From an uncultured Eubacteriales bacterium (GTDB taxonomy: Bacteria; Bacillota; Clostridia; Oscillospirales; CAG-272): 55,610 nt of DNA. Under the pieces are notes generated by a model, which saw only the letters and a list, made by a program, of their open reading frames with translations, searched no databases and had not been told where the DNA came from. The position numbers and the translations under genes were made by a program. Positions 1 through 7,136 of this stretch are shown piece after piece. Where the stretch lies: assembly GCA_934474225.1 (NCBI GenBank), contig CAKSLU010000010.1, forward strand, positions 1-55,610, given 5' to 3'. Within the stretch, counting starts at the first letter, position 1, and each line of letters starts with the position of its first letter.

Positions 1-27
1 ATGGCAAAGGCTTACTTCGTCAAGTAA
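1..27 (+). CDS. 3' end of an unidentified gene (partial)
   Basis: The first 27 bases read MAKAYFVK followed by TAA in frame 1, and an intrinsic terminator lies 18 bases further on. This placement suits the last codons of a gene that begins outside the window. The eight residues are too few to assign a family. The ATG at base 1 may simply be an internal methionine. Confidence 0.3.
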   Translation: MAKAYFVK

Positions 28-44
28 TCCCGCAAACCAAAATC

Positions 45-74
45 AAAAAAGCACCCCCTCGGGGGTGCTTTTTT
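45..74. terminator. Intrinsic (bidirectional-looking) terminator
   Basis: An A6 tract, GCACCCCC, a TC loop, GGGGGTGC and a T6 tract form a perfect hairpin. It ends transcription of the gene to the left and insulates the RiPP locus to the right. Confidence 0.85.
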
Positions 75-96
75 ATGCAAAAAAACGGAAAAGGGG

Positions 97-125
97 TTGA
101 CAAACACAACAAACTGTGGTAACCT
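97..125 (+). promoter_or_regulatory. Candidate promoter of the RiPP locus
   Basis: TTGACA at 97-102 is a perfect -35 box. Seventeen bases later TAACCT (120-125), preceded by TG, could be the -10. The -10 is weak, so the start point is uncertain. The leader would run about 45 bases to the AGGAGG before the precursor. Confidence 0.45.
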
Positions 126-171
126 GTATGCAGATGTATTTGTGAGATTGTACATAGGAGGATATTTGACA

Positions 172-282
172 ATGAAGTATGTTGCACCTGTTGCAGAAGT
201 TGTTGATGTTGAGACGGTCAGCATCATGGTAACCTCTTCCTGCCCGTATGAGATTGACGGATGCCCCGATAACTGGGAATGA
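172..282 (+). CDS. Candidate RiPP precursor peptide (36 aa)
   Basis: This small peptide follows a strong GGAGG site at about 156-162. An upstream start at 97 is possible but overlaps the promoter and has no ribosome site. The N-terminal two thirds are acidic and hydrophobic (MKYVAPVAEVVDVETVSIMV), as expected of a leader. The last 15 residues, SSCPYEIDGCPDNWE, look like a core with two Cys-Pro motifs spaced C-X6-C plus Tyr and Trp. A palindromic attenuator follows, then an HprK-like kinase and a radical SAM/SPASM enzyme. Known RiPP loci (sacti- and ranthipeptides) pair short Cys peptides with SPASM maturases, so a precursor role is inferred from size and context. I do not recognise the exact class, and no protease or exporter is visible beside it. 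Confidence 0.65.
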   Translation: MKYVAPVAEVVDVETVSIMVTSSCPYEIDGCPDNWE

Positions 283-300
283 TTTCTCGTTTTTGCAAAC

Positions 301-332
301 TAATAAAGGAGCGGATGTCCGCTCCTTTATTA
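301..332 (+). terminator. Palindromic attenuator between precursor and maturase genes
   Basis: This is a perfect inverted repeat with two 15-bp arms (TAATAAAGGAGCGGA and its complement) and a TG loop. The following T-run is partial. In RiPP loci a leaky terminator here commonly gives excess precursor mRNA over maturase mRNA, and that is the likely role. Confidence 0.7.
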
Positions 333-387
333 CTATACGAAGTTCTTCTCACCGGCATGGTGTGTGAAAGATATACGGAGGACAACT

Positions 388-1122
388 ATGATCTGTAAGA
401 TTGCTGACTTTTATGTGGATATCCAACCGCGTTCAAGCGCCATGCGCGAAATGTGCGCGCCGTATGTCTGCACCGATGCGGCAACGGCTGCGCTTTGCGT
501 GGAGACAACGGATGCGGATCTGGCAGCCGAGATTGCCCGTGATCCGAATGCGAAGCTGTCCGAAGCAGCATTATCTTCCTATGAGACGCTTGCCGTCTAC
601 CGCAAGATCTGCGCCTACGCGCTGGAGCATGATGCGTTTCTGATGCACTGCGCCGTGATTGAATACGAGGGACGCGGCTATGCGTTTTCCGCACCCAGCG
701 GAACGGGGAAGACCACGCACATCCGCCTGTGGCAGGAGGTTTTCGGCGCTGACCGTGTGACGATTGTCAACGGAGACAAGCCGCTTCTGCGGCTGATAGA
801 CGGCGTCATGTATGCATATGGCACGCCTTGGTGCGGCAAAGAGGGCTACAACACGAACACGCGCGTGCCGCTGTGCGGGCTTTGCTTTGTCACGCGCGGC
901 GAGGAGAACGCGATTCGCCCTATGTCTGCCGAAGAGGCGATTCCGCACCTGTTTTCGCAGATTATGGTGACCGATTCGACGAATCTTGCGCGGCAGATGG
1001 AGCTTGCCGACGCGCTGCTTGACAAGGTGCCGGCATATTTGCTGACCTGTAATATGGAGCCGGAGGCTGCCCGCGTTGCTTACGAAGGCATGCGGCAGGG
1101 CGGCAAGAGGGAAGAAGTATGA
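388..1122 (+). CDS. HprK-like P-loop kinase-fold protein of the RiPP locus
   Basis: The protein has 244 residues. A P-loop resembling that of HPr kinase / PEP carboxykinase-like proteins lies at about residues 101-111 (SAPSGTGKTTH), followed by VNGDKP. The ATG at 388 is preferred over the GTG at 364 because GGAGG lies seven bases upstream of 388. The region before the P-loop (residues 1-95) has no feature I can name and may bind the peptide. HprK-like proteins occur in lasso-peptide and other RiPP loci, some as peptide kinases. Here the position between precursor and radical SAM gene, with a 4-base stop/start overlap with the latter, argues for a role in processing the same peptide. Phosphorylation of the precursor is inference. 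Confidence 0.75.
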   Translation: MICKIADFYVDIQPRSSAMREMCAPYVCTDAATAALCVETTDADLAAEIARDPNAKLSEAALSSYETLAVYRKICAYALEHDAFLMHCAVIEYEGRGYAFSAPSGTGKTTHIRLWQEVFGADRVTIVNGDKPLLRLIDGVMYAYGTPWCGKEGYNTNTRVPLCGLCFVTRGEENAIRPMSAEEAIPHLFSQIMVTDSTNLARQMELADALLDKVPAYLLTCNMEPEAARVAYEGMRQGGKREEV

Positions 1123-2492
1123 AGCGGATTGTTGAACCGAACAAAGCCGTTATGCAGCTCATCGGGGCGCAAACGGTAGACGCAGCGCAGCGTTATCGCC
1201 CGATTTCTTTCTGCGTGCTGACGGATACAGACGGTAAAAGACTGGCGTACAACACATTGACCGGCGAGCTGCTCGAACCGGACGACGCAGAGGCGGCGCA
1301 GCTTGCGCGCAGTGTCATTCCGGCATCCGAGGTGAACGCTGCGCTGGTGGAAAAACTGTTTTTGGTACCCGTCCCGCACGATGACATGCAGCTGTCGGAT
1401 GAGCTGCGGCTGCTGGTTTCCGATTTTCAGCGGCAGGACAGCCTCAGCGGCTACACCATCTTTACCACGATGGACTGCAACGCGCGCTGCTTCTACTGCT
1501 ACGAGATGGGACGCCCGCGCACGCCGATGACTGTGCAGACGGCGCGAGACACGGTGGATTTCATCCTGCGGACGCGCGGCGGCAACAAGGTTTCGCTGCA
1601 CTGGTTCGGCGGTGAGCCGCTGTATAACGCCGAGGTCATCGACATCATCTGCCGCGGCTTGCAGGATGCGGGCGTTCCGTACCAATCGCATATGGTTTCC
1701 AACGGGTATCTGTTTGACGATGCGGTGATTGCAAAGGCGAAGGCGCTTTGGAATCTGACCGGCGTGCAGATTACGCTCGACGGCACGGAGGATGTGTACA
1801 ACAAGGCAAAGGCGTTCATCTATAAGGATGGCAGAAGCGCTTTCCGCGTGGTCACGGATAACATTGAGCGGCTGCTGGACGCGGGCATCCGCGTGACGGT
1901 CCGCATGAATATGGGCGACCACAACAAGGACGATCTCTATCGTCTGGTGGATTGGCTCGGCGAGCGGTTTGCGGAAAAATCCGGGTTTTCGGTCTATCCG
2001 CATCTGCTGTTTGACACCGAGCGGGATCAGCATGACCCGCATTTTGCAGAGACGCGGGCCCGCCGTGCAAAAGAATTGTGCGACTTTGAGGGGTATTGCG
2101 TTTCGCGCGGTCTGCGGGCGTACAAAAAGCTGACAAACGGTGTGCGCATATCGGCGTGCATGATGGACTCGCCGCAGGCGGTCACGATTCTGCCGGACGG
2201 CCATCTCGGCAAGTGCGAGCACTTTTCCGAGGATCATTTCGTGGGCGATATTTACACCGGCATCACCAACACGGCGCAGATCGAGGCGTTTAAGGAGCGG
2301 GCAAACAGCCGGGAGCTGTGCGGCGGATGCCCGGTCTATCCAATCTGCGTGAAGCTGAAAAATTGCCCGGATGAAAGCTATTTTGTCTGCGATGCCGCCA
2401 AACGGCTGATTGAAGAGACCACGCTGCGGCGGCGTGTGGAGGCGACCTGGCGCGCGGCGAAGAAAAAAGCGGCGGAGAAGTCCGCAGAATGA
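1119..2492 (+). CDS. Radical SAM/SPASM peptide maturase
   Basis: The protein has 457 residues. The CX3CX2C cluster motif lies at Cys120, Cys124 and Cys127 (DCNARCFYCYE) and binds the SAM-cleaving 4Fe-4S cluster. The next part (HWFGGEPL, then a beta/alpha barrel) is typical of peptide-modifying radical SAM enzymes. A C-terminal SPASM domain begins near Cys347 and continues through Cys366, Cys401 and Cys404 to the end region (CGGCPVYPIC, FVCD); it should bind auxiliary clusters. Residues 1-110 precede the barrel and could be a RiPP-recognition domain. The start overlaps the previous stop (ATGA), so translation is probably coupled. The likely reaction is a thioether, C-C or similar crosslink in the 172-282 peptide. 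The bond type cannot be read from sequence. Confidence 0.9.
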   Translation: MKRIVEPNKAVMQLIGAQTVDAAQRYRPISFCVLTDTDGKRLAYNTLTGELLEPDDAEAAQLARSVIPASEVNAALVEKLFLVPVPHDDMQLSDELRLLVSDFQRQDSLSGYTIFTTMDCNARCFYCYEMGRPRTPMTVQTARDTVDFILRTRGGNKVSLHWFGGEPLYNAEVIDIICRGLQDAGVPYQSHMVSNGYLFDDAVIAKAKALWNLTGVQITLDGTEDVYNKAKAFIYKDGRSAFRVVTDNIERLLDAGIRVTVRMNMGDHNKDDLYRLVDWLGERFAEKSGFSVYPHLLFDTERDQHDPHFAETRARRAKELCDFEGYCVSRGLRAYKKLTNGVRISACMMDSPQAVTILPDGHLGKCEHFSEDHFVGDIYTGITNTAQIEAFKERANSRELCGGCPVYPICVKLKNCPDESYFVCDAAKRLIEETTLRRRVEATWRAAKKKAAEKSAE

Positions 2493-2493
2493 T

Positions 2494-2523
2494 AAAAAGA
2501 GCACCCATAGGGTGCTCTTTTTG
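2494..2523. terminator. Terminator closing the RiPP operon
   Basis: AAAAAGAGCACCC, an ATA loop and GGGTGCTCTTTTT lie directly after the radical SAM stop codon. Symmetric A and T tracts let it work in both directions, so it would also end the convergent regulator gene at 2577. Confidence 0.85.
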
Positions 2524-2576
2524 CGTGGTTGGATGTTCTGCGGTTCAAGGCGCGGGAATGCCGCGCCTGCGGCGGC

Positions 2577-3692
2577 TCACTTGAAATACGGCGCAAGCAG
2601 GGCGACAAGCTCTGCTTTTTTCGTGCAGCCGGTGGTCTTGCACATGCGCTTGATGCGGTAGGAGATGACATTCTCCGAGGTGAACAGCCGCTCCGCGATG
2701 TGCGGGTAGGTCTCACCCTTGAGAATCCCCTCGAGGATGCCGAAGTCCAGCTCGTCACAGCCGAGCAGCAGCGTCTCCGCCTCAAACACGCGCTCGGTGA
2801 TGGGGTCGTCGTAGAAGTTGACATTCGGCGTCTGCGGCAGGAACGAGGCGAAAATGTCCTTGCCGTGGTTCTCCATGTGCGCGGTGGAGGCGCGGATGTG
2901 CAGCGTGGCGTCCACCTTGGCGGTCAGGGTGATGTTGCCGGGGTTTTTGTAGAGATAGGCGTAGGCTAAGATCGCCTGCCTGCCCAGCTCCTCGTGGTCG
3001 ACCGCCACCGAGGTGATCGTGGGGTTTGCCATTGAGGCAAGCACCGTCGAGCCGAAACTGACGACAAACAAATCCTCCGGCACGCGCACGCCCTCCTCGC
3101 GCAGGTGGCAGATCAACGCCAGCGCCACCACGTCGTTTGCGCAGATGACCGCGTCATAGCTGCGGCAGTTTTCGGCAAAGCGCGCATAGCAGCCGCGCTG
3201 CGAGGCGTAGTTGTAGTAGATGTCGCGCGAAGGATTGCCGCCGCGGAAGGCGAGGTAGTCGGCGAAGAACGCATCCTTGATCATGTCGGTCGAGGAATTG
3301 GGGTTGATGCCGTAGAGCGCGATGTTCTCCCTGCCGCACGCCAGGAGATAGTTGATGGATTTGCGCATGCCGTCCTTGTAGTTGAGCAGAATCTTGGAGT
3401 GCCCGCTCACGAGGTTCTGCGACTCGTAGTTGAGGAAGACGACATGCACGCCGCAGTCGTTGAAGCGCGCCAGCACGGCGGGGGTAATCGCCAGCTGCGC
3501 GCCGATGTAGACCATCAGGCGGCGTTCGCCCGGCTCATAGAGGCTGTCGAAGTCAATTTCGCTGACCTCGGGCGCGTCGATAAACACCGGGGTGTAGCGC
3601 TTGCGCATGATCTCGGCGTTGATCGCCTTGATGGCAAGCGTGCTCCAGAGCGCGTCCTTGTATTCGGGGTTGACGTAAATTTTGACGTCCAT
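2577..3692 (-). CDS. LacI-type sensor domain with C-terminal LuxR-type HTH
   Basis: The protein has 371 residues. About residues 1-285 resemble the periplasmic-binding-like sensor of LacI/GalR regulators (for example ICANDVVALAL and VSFGSTVLASMANPTITSV, the usual sugar-regulator landmarks). The N-terminal LacI helix-turn-helix is absent. Instead the last 60 residues read as a LuxR/GerE-type helix-turn-helix (ILKGETYPHIAERL...ENVISYRIKRM). The start at 3692 follows AAAGGAGG. The protein is therefore probably a ligand-responsive transcription regulator with swapped domain order. Its ligand and targets are unknown. It stands alone, convergent with the RiPP operon, and its upstream region is occupied by a repeat module. 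Confidence 0.78.
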   Translation of the reverse strand: MDVKIYVNPEYKDALWSTLAIKAINAEIMRKRYTPVFIDAPEVSEIDFDSLYEPGERRLMVYIGAQLAITPAVLARFNDCGVHVVFLNYESQNLVSGHSKILLNYKDGMRKSINYLLACGRENIALYGINPNSSTDMIKDAFFADYLAFRGGNPSRDIYYNYASQRGCYARFAENCRSYDAVICANDVVALALICHLREEGVRVPEDLFVVSFGSTVLASMANPTITSVAVDHEELGRQAILAYAYLYKNPGNITLTAKVDATLHIRASTAHMENHGKDIFASFLPQTPNVNFYDDPITERVFEAETLLLGCDELDFGILEGILKGETYPHIAERLFTSENVISYRIKRMCKTTGCTKKAELVALLAPYFK

Positions 3693-3730
3693 GGAAAGCC
3701 TCCTTTGACGAAATGCGCGGGGGGGTTAAG

Positions 3731-3927
3731 CCTCCCTTGTGCAAAGGGAGGTGGTGCCGAACGGCACCGGAGGGATTGTTACAGAGCCAAGGAACAACCC
3801 CTCAGTCACCTATCGGTTGAGGATGTTTTTCGGTTTCGCTCGCGAAATCGTCGGTGTTCAGCCGACGAAGAAAAACTCCGCGAGACGCTGCGCGTCTCGG
3901 ACAGCTCACCCCTTACACAGGGGAGCC
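3731..3927 (+). repeat. Palindromic repeat module, long form
   Basis: The outer arms are CCTCCCTTGTGCAAAGGGAGG and CCCCTTACACAGGGG plus GGAGCC. The core reads GGAGGGATTGTTACA...GGAACAACCCCTCAG. This copy carries an extra segment of about 80 bp (from GATGTTTTTCGG through GACGCTGCGCGTCTC) made of three small hairpins. The family has no open reading frame and many copies in the window. Confidence 0.9.
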
Positions 3928-3995
3928 GAATCACGCACAAACTCTTGTAGGGCGCCGTCTGTCTCCCGCCGCTCCATGATACCGGGCAGCCCCCT

Positions 3996-5354
3996 TTAAT
4001 TCTTCAGCGAATGAATGGGCGCGGGGATTCTGCCGCCGCGGGCGATGAACTTTTCGCAGGAAACCGGGTTTACGCGCATGACCGGCGCGTAGCCGAGCAG
4101 GCCGCCGAACTCCACGCGGTCGCCGACACCCTTGCCGGGCGCGGGAATCACGCGCACCGCCGTGGTTTTGCCGTTGACCATGCCGATGGCGATTTCGTCG
4201 GCGATGATGCCGCTGATGGTCTCGGCGGTGGTGTCGCCGGGGATGCAGATCATGTCAAGCCCGACCGAGCAGACCGCGGTCATCGCCTCCAGCTTCTCCA
4301 GCGTGAGCACGCCCGCCTCGGCGGCGGCAATCATGCCCGCGTCTTCGCTGACCGGGATGAACGCGCCCGAGAGGCCGCCCACATGGCTGGACGCCATGAC
4401 GCCGCCTTTTTTCACCGCGTCGTTGAGCATGGCGAGCGCCGCCGTCGTGCCGGGGCCGCCGCAGACCTCAAGCCCCATGGACTCGAGAATGCAGGCAACG
4501 CTGTCGCCGACGGCAGGCGTGGGCGCAAGCGACAGATCCACAATGCCGTAGGGCACGCCGAGGCGCTTTGCCGCCTCGTAGGCGACGAGCTGCCCGACGC
4601 GCGTGATCTTGAACGCGGTCTTCTTGATGACGTCGGCAAGCGCTGAAAAATCGCAGTCGCCCGCGCGGCGGATGGCTTTTTCCACCACGCCGGGGCCGCT
4701 GACGCCGACATTGATGACGCAGTCGCCCTCGCCCGTGCCGTGGAACGCGCCCGCCATGAACGGGTTGTCGTCCACGGCGTTGGCGAAGACCACAAACTTG
4801 GCGCAGCCGATGGCGTCGCGGTCGCGCGTCAGCTCGGCTGCCGCCTTGACGGTTCTGCCCATGCGCGCGACGGCGTCCATGTTGATGCCCGCGCGGGTCG
4901 AACCCACATTGACCGAGGAGCAGACCATGTCGGTCACGGCAAGCGCCTCGGGGATGGCGTCGATCAGCCTGTCCGCACCCTTGGTCATGCCCTTCTGCAC
5001 GAGGGCGGAGAAGCCGCCGATGAAGTTGATGCCGAGGTCGTGCGCCGCGCGGTCGAGCGTCTTTGCCAGCCTGACATAGCCCTCGGGCGTCGCCGCGCCG
5101 CCGATCTGCGAGATCGGCGTCACCGAGACGCGCTTGTTGACGATCGGGATGCCGTAGAGCTTTTCGATGCCCTCACAGCAAAAGACGAGGTTCTTCGCGC
5201 TCGACATGATCTTGTCATAGACGTTGGCGCAGAGGCGGTCGATGTCGTCGCTCACGCAGTCGTAGAGCGAAATGCCCATCGTGACGGTGCGGATGTCGAG
5301 GTTCTCCTCGCGGATCATATGGATTGTTTCGAGAATATCTGCGGTGTTGATCAT
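3996..5354 (-). CDS. UPF0210 / PFL-family protein (DUF711)
   Basis: The protein has 452 residues and matches the family's full length and landmarks: the N-terminal IHMIREENLDIRTVTMGISL, the RVSVTPISQIGG stretch and the Gly-rich GVSGPGVVEKAI. The biochemical role of the family is unsettled. In many Firmicutes it is encoded directly after a small ACT-domain protein, exactly as here: the ACT gene (5372-5641) ends 17 bases upstream, so the two form an operon. The start at 5354 follows AAAGGA nine bases away. Amino-acid sensing with the ACT partner is inferred. Confidence 0.9.
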   Translation of the reverse strand: MINTADILETIHMIREENLDIRTVTMGISLYDCVSDDIDRLCANVYDKIMSSAKNLVFCCEGIEKLYGIPIVNKRVSVTPISQIGGAATPEGYVRLAKTLDRAAHDLGINFIGGFSALVQKGMTKGADRLIDAIPEALAVTDMVCSSVNVGSTRAGINMDAVARMGRTVKAAAELTRDRDAIGCAKFVVFANAVDDNPFMAGAFHGTGEGDCVINVGVSGPGVVEKAIRRAGDCDFSALADVIKKTAFKITRVGQLVAYEAAKRLGVPYGIVDLSLAPTPAVGDSVACILESMGLEVCGGPGTTAALAMLNDAVKKGGVMASSHVGGLSGAFIPVSEDAGMIAAAEAGVLTLEKLEAMTAVCSVGLDMICIPGDTTAETISGIIADEIAIGMVNGKTTAVRVIPAPGKGVGDRVEFGGLLGYAPVMRVNPVSCEKFIARGGRIPAPIHSLKN

Positions 5355-5371
5355 GGGGTGTGTCCTTTCGC

Positions 5372-5641
5372 TCAGATGGTGTGCATGGAGGCAAAGATGT
5401 CCTCGTGCATGCAGCGGATTTCAAGCCCTTTTTCTTTGCCGAGCGCGGCGAGCGCGTCCGCAAAGTCGGCGAAGTCCACGCGCAGTGCGGCGATGTCCGC
5501 GATCATAATCATGGCGAAGTATTTGTCCAGCACGCTCTGCGTGATTTCGAGAATATTGGCGCCGAAGTCCGCGCACTTTGCGCTGACCGAGGCGATGATG
5601 CCGACCTGGTCACGGCCGATAACGGTGATAACAGCTTTCAT
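5372..5641 (-). CDS. ACT-domain protein, UPF0237 family
   Basis: The protein has 89 residues, a single ACT domain beginning MKAVITVIGRDQVGIIA, with the Gly residues of the ligand loop and the family motif FGANILEITQSVL. The start at 5641 is chosen over 5704 because homologues begin with MKA and GGAAAG precedes it. ACT domains bind amino acids and often act by dimerising. The gene sits upstream of the UPF0210 gene in a two-gene operon, and the two proteins probably work together. Confidence 0.9.
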   Translation of the reverse strand: MKAVITVIGRDQVGIIASVSAKCADFGANILEITQSVLDKYFAMIMIADIAALRVDFADFADALAALGKEKGLEIRCMHEDIFASMHTI

Positions 5642-5723
5642 GGTTGCTTTCCTCTCTTTATAAATATACAAGACTATCATACACGAAAAACGCCTGCGTT
5701 TCAAGAAGAAATGCGCAAAAATA

Positions 5724-5752
5724 TTGAAATTGATGCGGAATTATGATATACT
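5724..5752 (+). promoter_or_regulatory. Promoter of the DUF6106-like gene
   Basis: TTGAAA (5724-5729) and TATACT (5747-5752) are separated by 17 bases. The position, 44 bases before the ATG at 5796, fits. Confidence 0.65.
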
Positions 5753-5795
5753 TAGATGTTCACAATGGGGGAAGTATCAGTTAAGGAGAAAAGCC

Positions 5796-6338
5796 ATGTA
5801 CGAACACGATTTTTGCGAATACGCGGTGAAGAAGAAAATGGGCGGCGCATACCTTGCAAAGCTGGTGCTTGCGCTGGTTGCGGCGGCGGTCTTTGTCGTC
5901 TGCTTCTTTGCCCTGATTCTGCCTGCGGTCGGCCTGTTTTTCGGCGCGATTATCTTCACGCTGTTTGCCACACTGATGTGGTATCTCTCGCGCTTTACCG
6001 CCGTCGAGTACGAATACACGCAGACCGGCGCGTTTTTTGATGTGGCGTCGGTCTACAACAAGCAGTATCGGCGCGAGCAGCTCTCCATTGATTTGAAGAA
6101 ATCCGCGTATCTTGTCGCGCCGCTTGCGGAGAATACGCGCGCCGTGGACGACCTCGTGCCGAAGTATATTCACGATTTTCGTTCTTCGCCCGATGTGCCG
6201 AACGCCTATGTTATCCTCTACGATGCGGAAAACGGCAGCGAGGCGCTGTTGTTTGATGCATCGGTGCGCATGATTGAGAACATCCGCAGGCAGGTGCCGT
6301 CGAAGACGCACTTGGCAGACGGTCTGCCCGAACTGTAA
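5796..6338 (+). CDS. Small membrane protein (DUF6106-like)
   Basis: The protein has 180 residues. Two adjacent hydrophobic helices (about residues 20-42 and 45-66) are followed by a soluble half beginning AVEYEYTQTGAFFDVASVYNK. The pattern of two N-terminal helices, then EYEY and a domain naming the source of a K/R-rich strand, resembles the DUF6106 family of Firmicutes. Function is unknown. The ATG at 5796 is chosen because AAGGAG lies eight bases upstream and the promoter at 5724-5752 lies before it. It is a single-gene unit. Confidence 0.6.
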   Translation: MYEHDFCEYAVKKKMGGAYLAKLVLALVAAAVFVVCFFALILPAVGLFFGAIIFTLFATLMWYLSRFTAVEYEYTQTGAFFDVASVYNKQYRREQLSIDLKKSAYLVAPLAENTRAVDDLVPKYIHDFRSSPDVPNAYVILYDAENGSEALLFDASVRMIENIRRQVPSKTHLADGLPEL

Positions 6339-6389
6339 GGGCATATGTCGTCCATCCCGCGCATACCTTCTCAAAAGGAGGTGGGGACG

Positions 6390-7136
6390 ATGGGGATGAA
6401 TCTATCAAAGCCTCCCTTGTGTAAAGGGAGGTGTCACGGCAACGCCGTGACGGAGGGATTGTTGCAGAGCCAAGGAACAACCCCTCAGGCGGCGCCAGGA
6501 TGTTTTTCGGTTTCGCTCGCGGAATCGTCGGTGTTCAGCCGACGAAGAAAAACTCCGCGAGACGCTGCGCGTCTCGGACAGCTCACCCCTTGCACAGGGG
6601 AGCCAAGGAGCGCCCCGCGCCGCGGACTTTTGCTCCTGCTTGCGCTTGCATTTCTGCTTGCGTCCTGCACGCAGGCTGCGCCGCGCGCGCCGCAGATTCC
6701 GGCGGATTTTTCCGCCGCGGTCGAGGTCGTGCGCGGGGACTTTGCCTACCGCGCGGATTACACGCGCCGGGGAGGTGCCGAGACGCTGCATATCACCGCG
6801 CCGGACAGCCTTGCGGGGCTTTCCGCCGCGCGGACGGACGGCGGCTGTACGCTGTCGGTCGGCGATGTGACGGCGGCCGTGCCGGATGACGGCATTTTCG
6901 CGCCGTTCCGGCTGTTCGACGCGCCGGAGGGCTGCCTCACCGGGAGCCGCGAAGACGGCGGGCTGACGGTCTACGCGGGCAGCGCCGGCGGCGATACCTA
7001 TGCCGTCGCCGTGGACGGCGCGGGCGTGCCGATACGGCTCTCGGGCAGTGTCGGCGGCTGCACGGCCGAGATCCGCGTGCTGCAATTTGCAGAGATTCCC
7101 CCGTCTGCCGGGGAGGAAGGAAACGCACATGAATGA
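6390..7136 (+). CDS. Lipoprotein with a repeat module fused in frame to its N-terminus
   Basis: The only well-formed start is ATG 6390, behind AAAAGGAGGT. Seven codons later the reading frame enters a long palindromic repeat (6411-6604), stays open through it, and emerges at a classic lipoprotein signal, RGLLLLLALAFLLASC, with lipobox LASC. The mature part (about 150 residues) is Ala/Asp-rich beta-type sequence that I cannot assign to a family. Normally the signal peptide would lie at the N-terminus, so the repeat appears to have inserted between start codon and signal, adding about 65 residues. Export may be impaired unless a weak internal start such as the TTG near 6632 is used. The gene overlaps alr by eight bases. 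Confidence 0.6.
   Translation: MGMNLSKPPLCKGRCHGNAVTEGLLQSQGTTPQAAPGCFSVSLAESSVFSRRRKTPRDAARLGQLTPCTGEPRSAPRRGLLLLLALAFLLASCTQAAPRAPQIPADFSAAVEVVRGDFAYRADYTRRGGAETLHITAPDSLAGLSAARTDGGCTLSVGDVTAAVPDDGIFAPFRLFDAPEGCLTGSREDGGLTVYAGSAGGDTYAVAVDGAGVPIRLSGSVGGCTAEIRVLQFAEIPPSAGEEGNAHE
6411..6604 (+). repeat. Palindromic repeat module, long form, inside a coding region
   Basis: Same family and extra segment as at 3731. The first variable stem here is GTCACGGCAACGCCGTGAC. It lies within the lipoprotein frame. Confidence 0.9.

Noticed and set aside
97..171. An upstream start for the RiPP precursor at 97 (61 aa)
   Set aside because: It would begin at the -35 box, and no ribosome site precedes it; the ATG at 172 follows AGGAGG.
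1080..2504. A 474-codon antisense frame across the radical SAM gene
   Set aside because: No recognisable domain, odd composition, and it crosses two terminators. The sense frame carries complete motifs.
6411..6604. The repeat modules as complete insertion sequences
   Set aside because: No transposase ORF lies inside any copy. They can only be non-autonomous elements.
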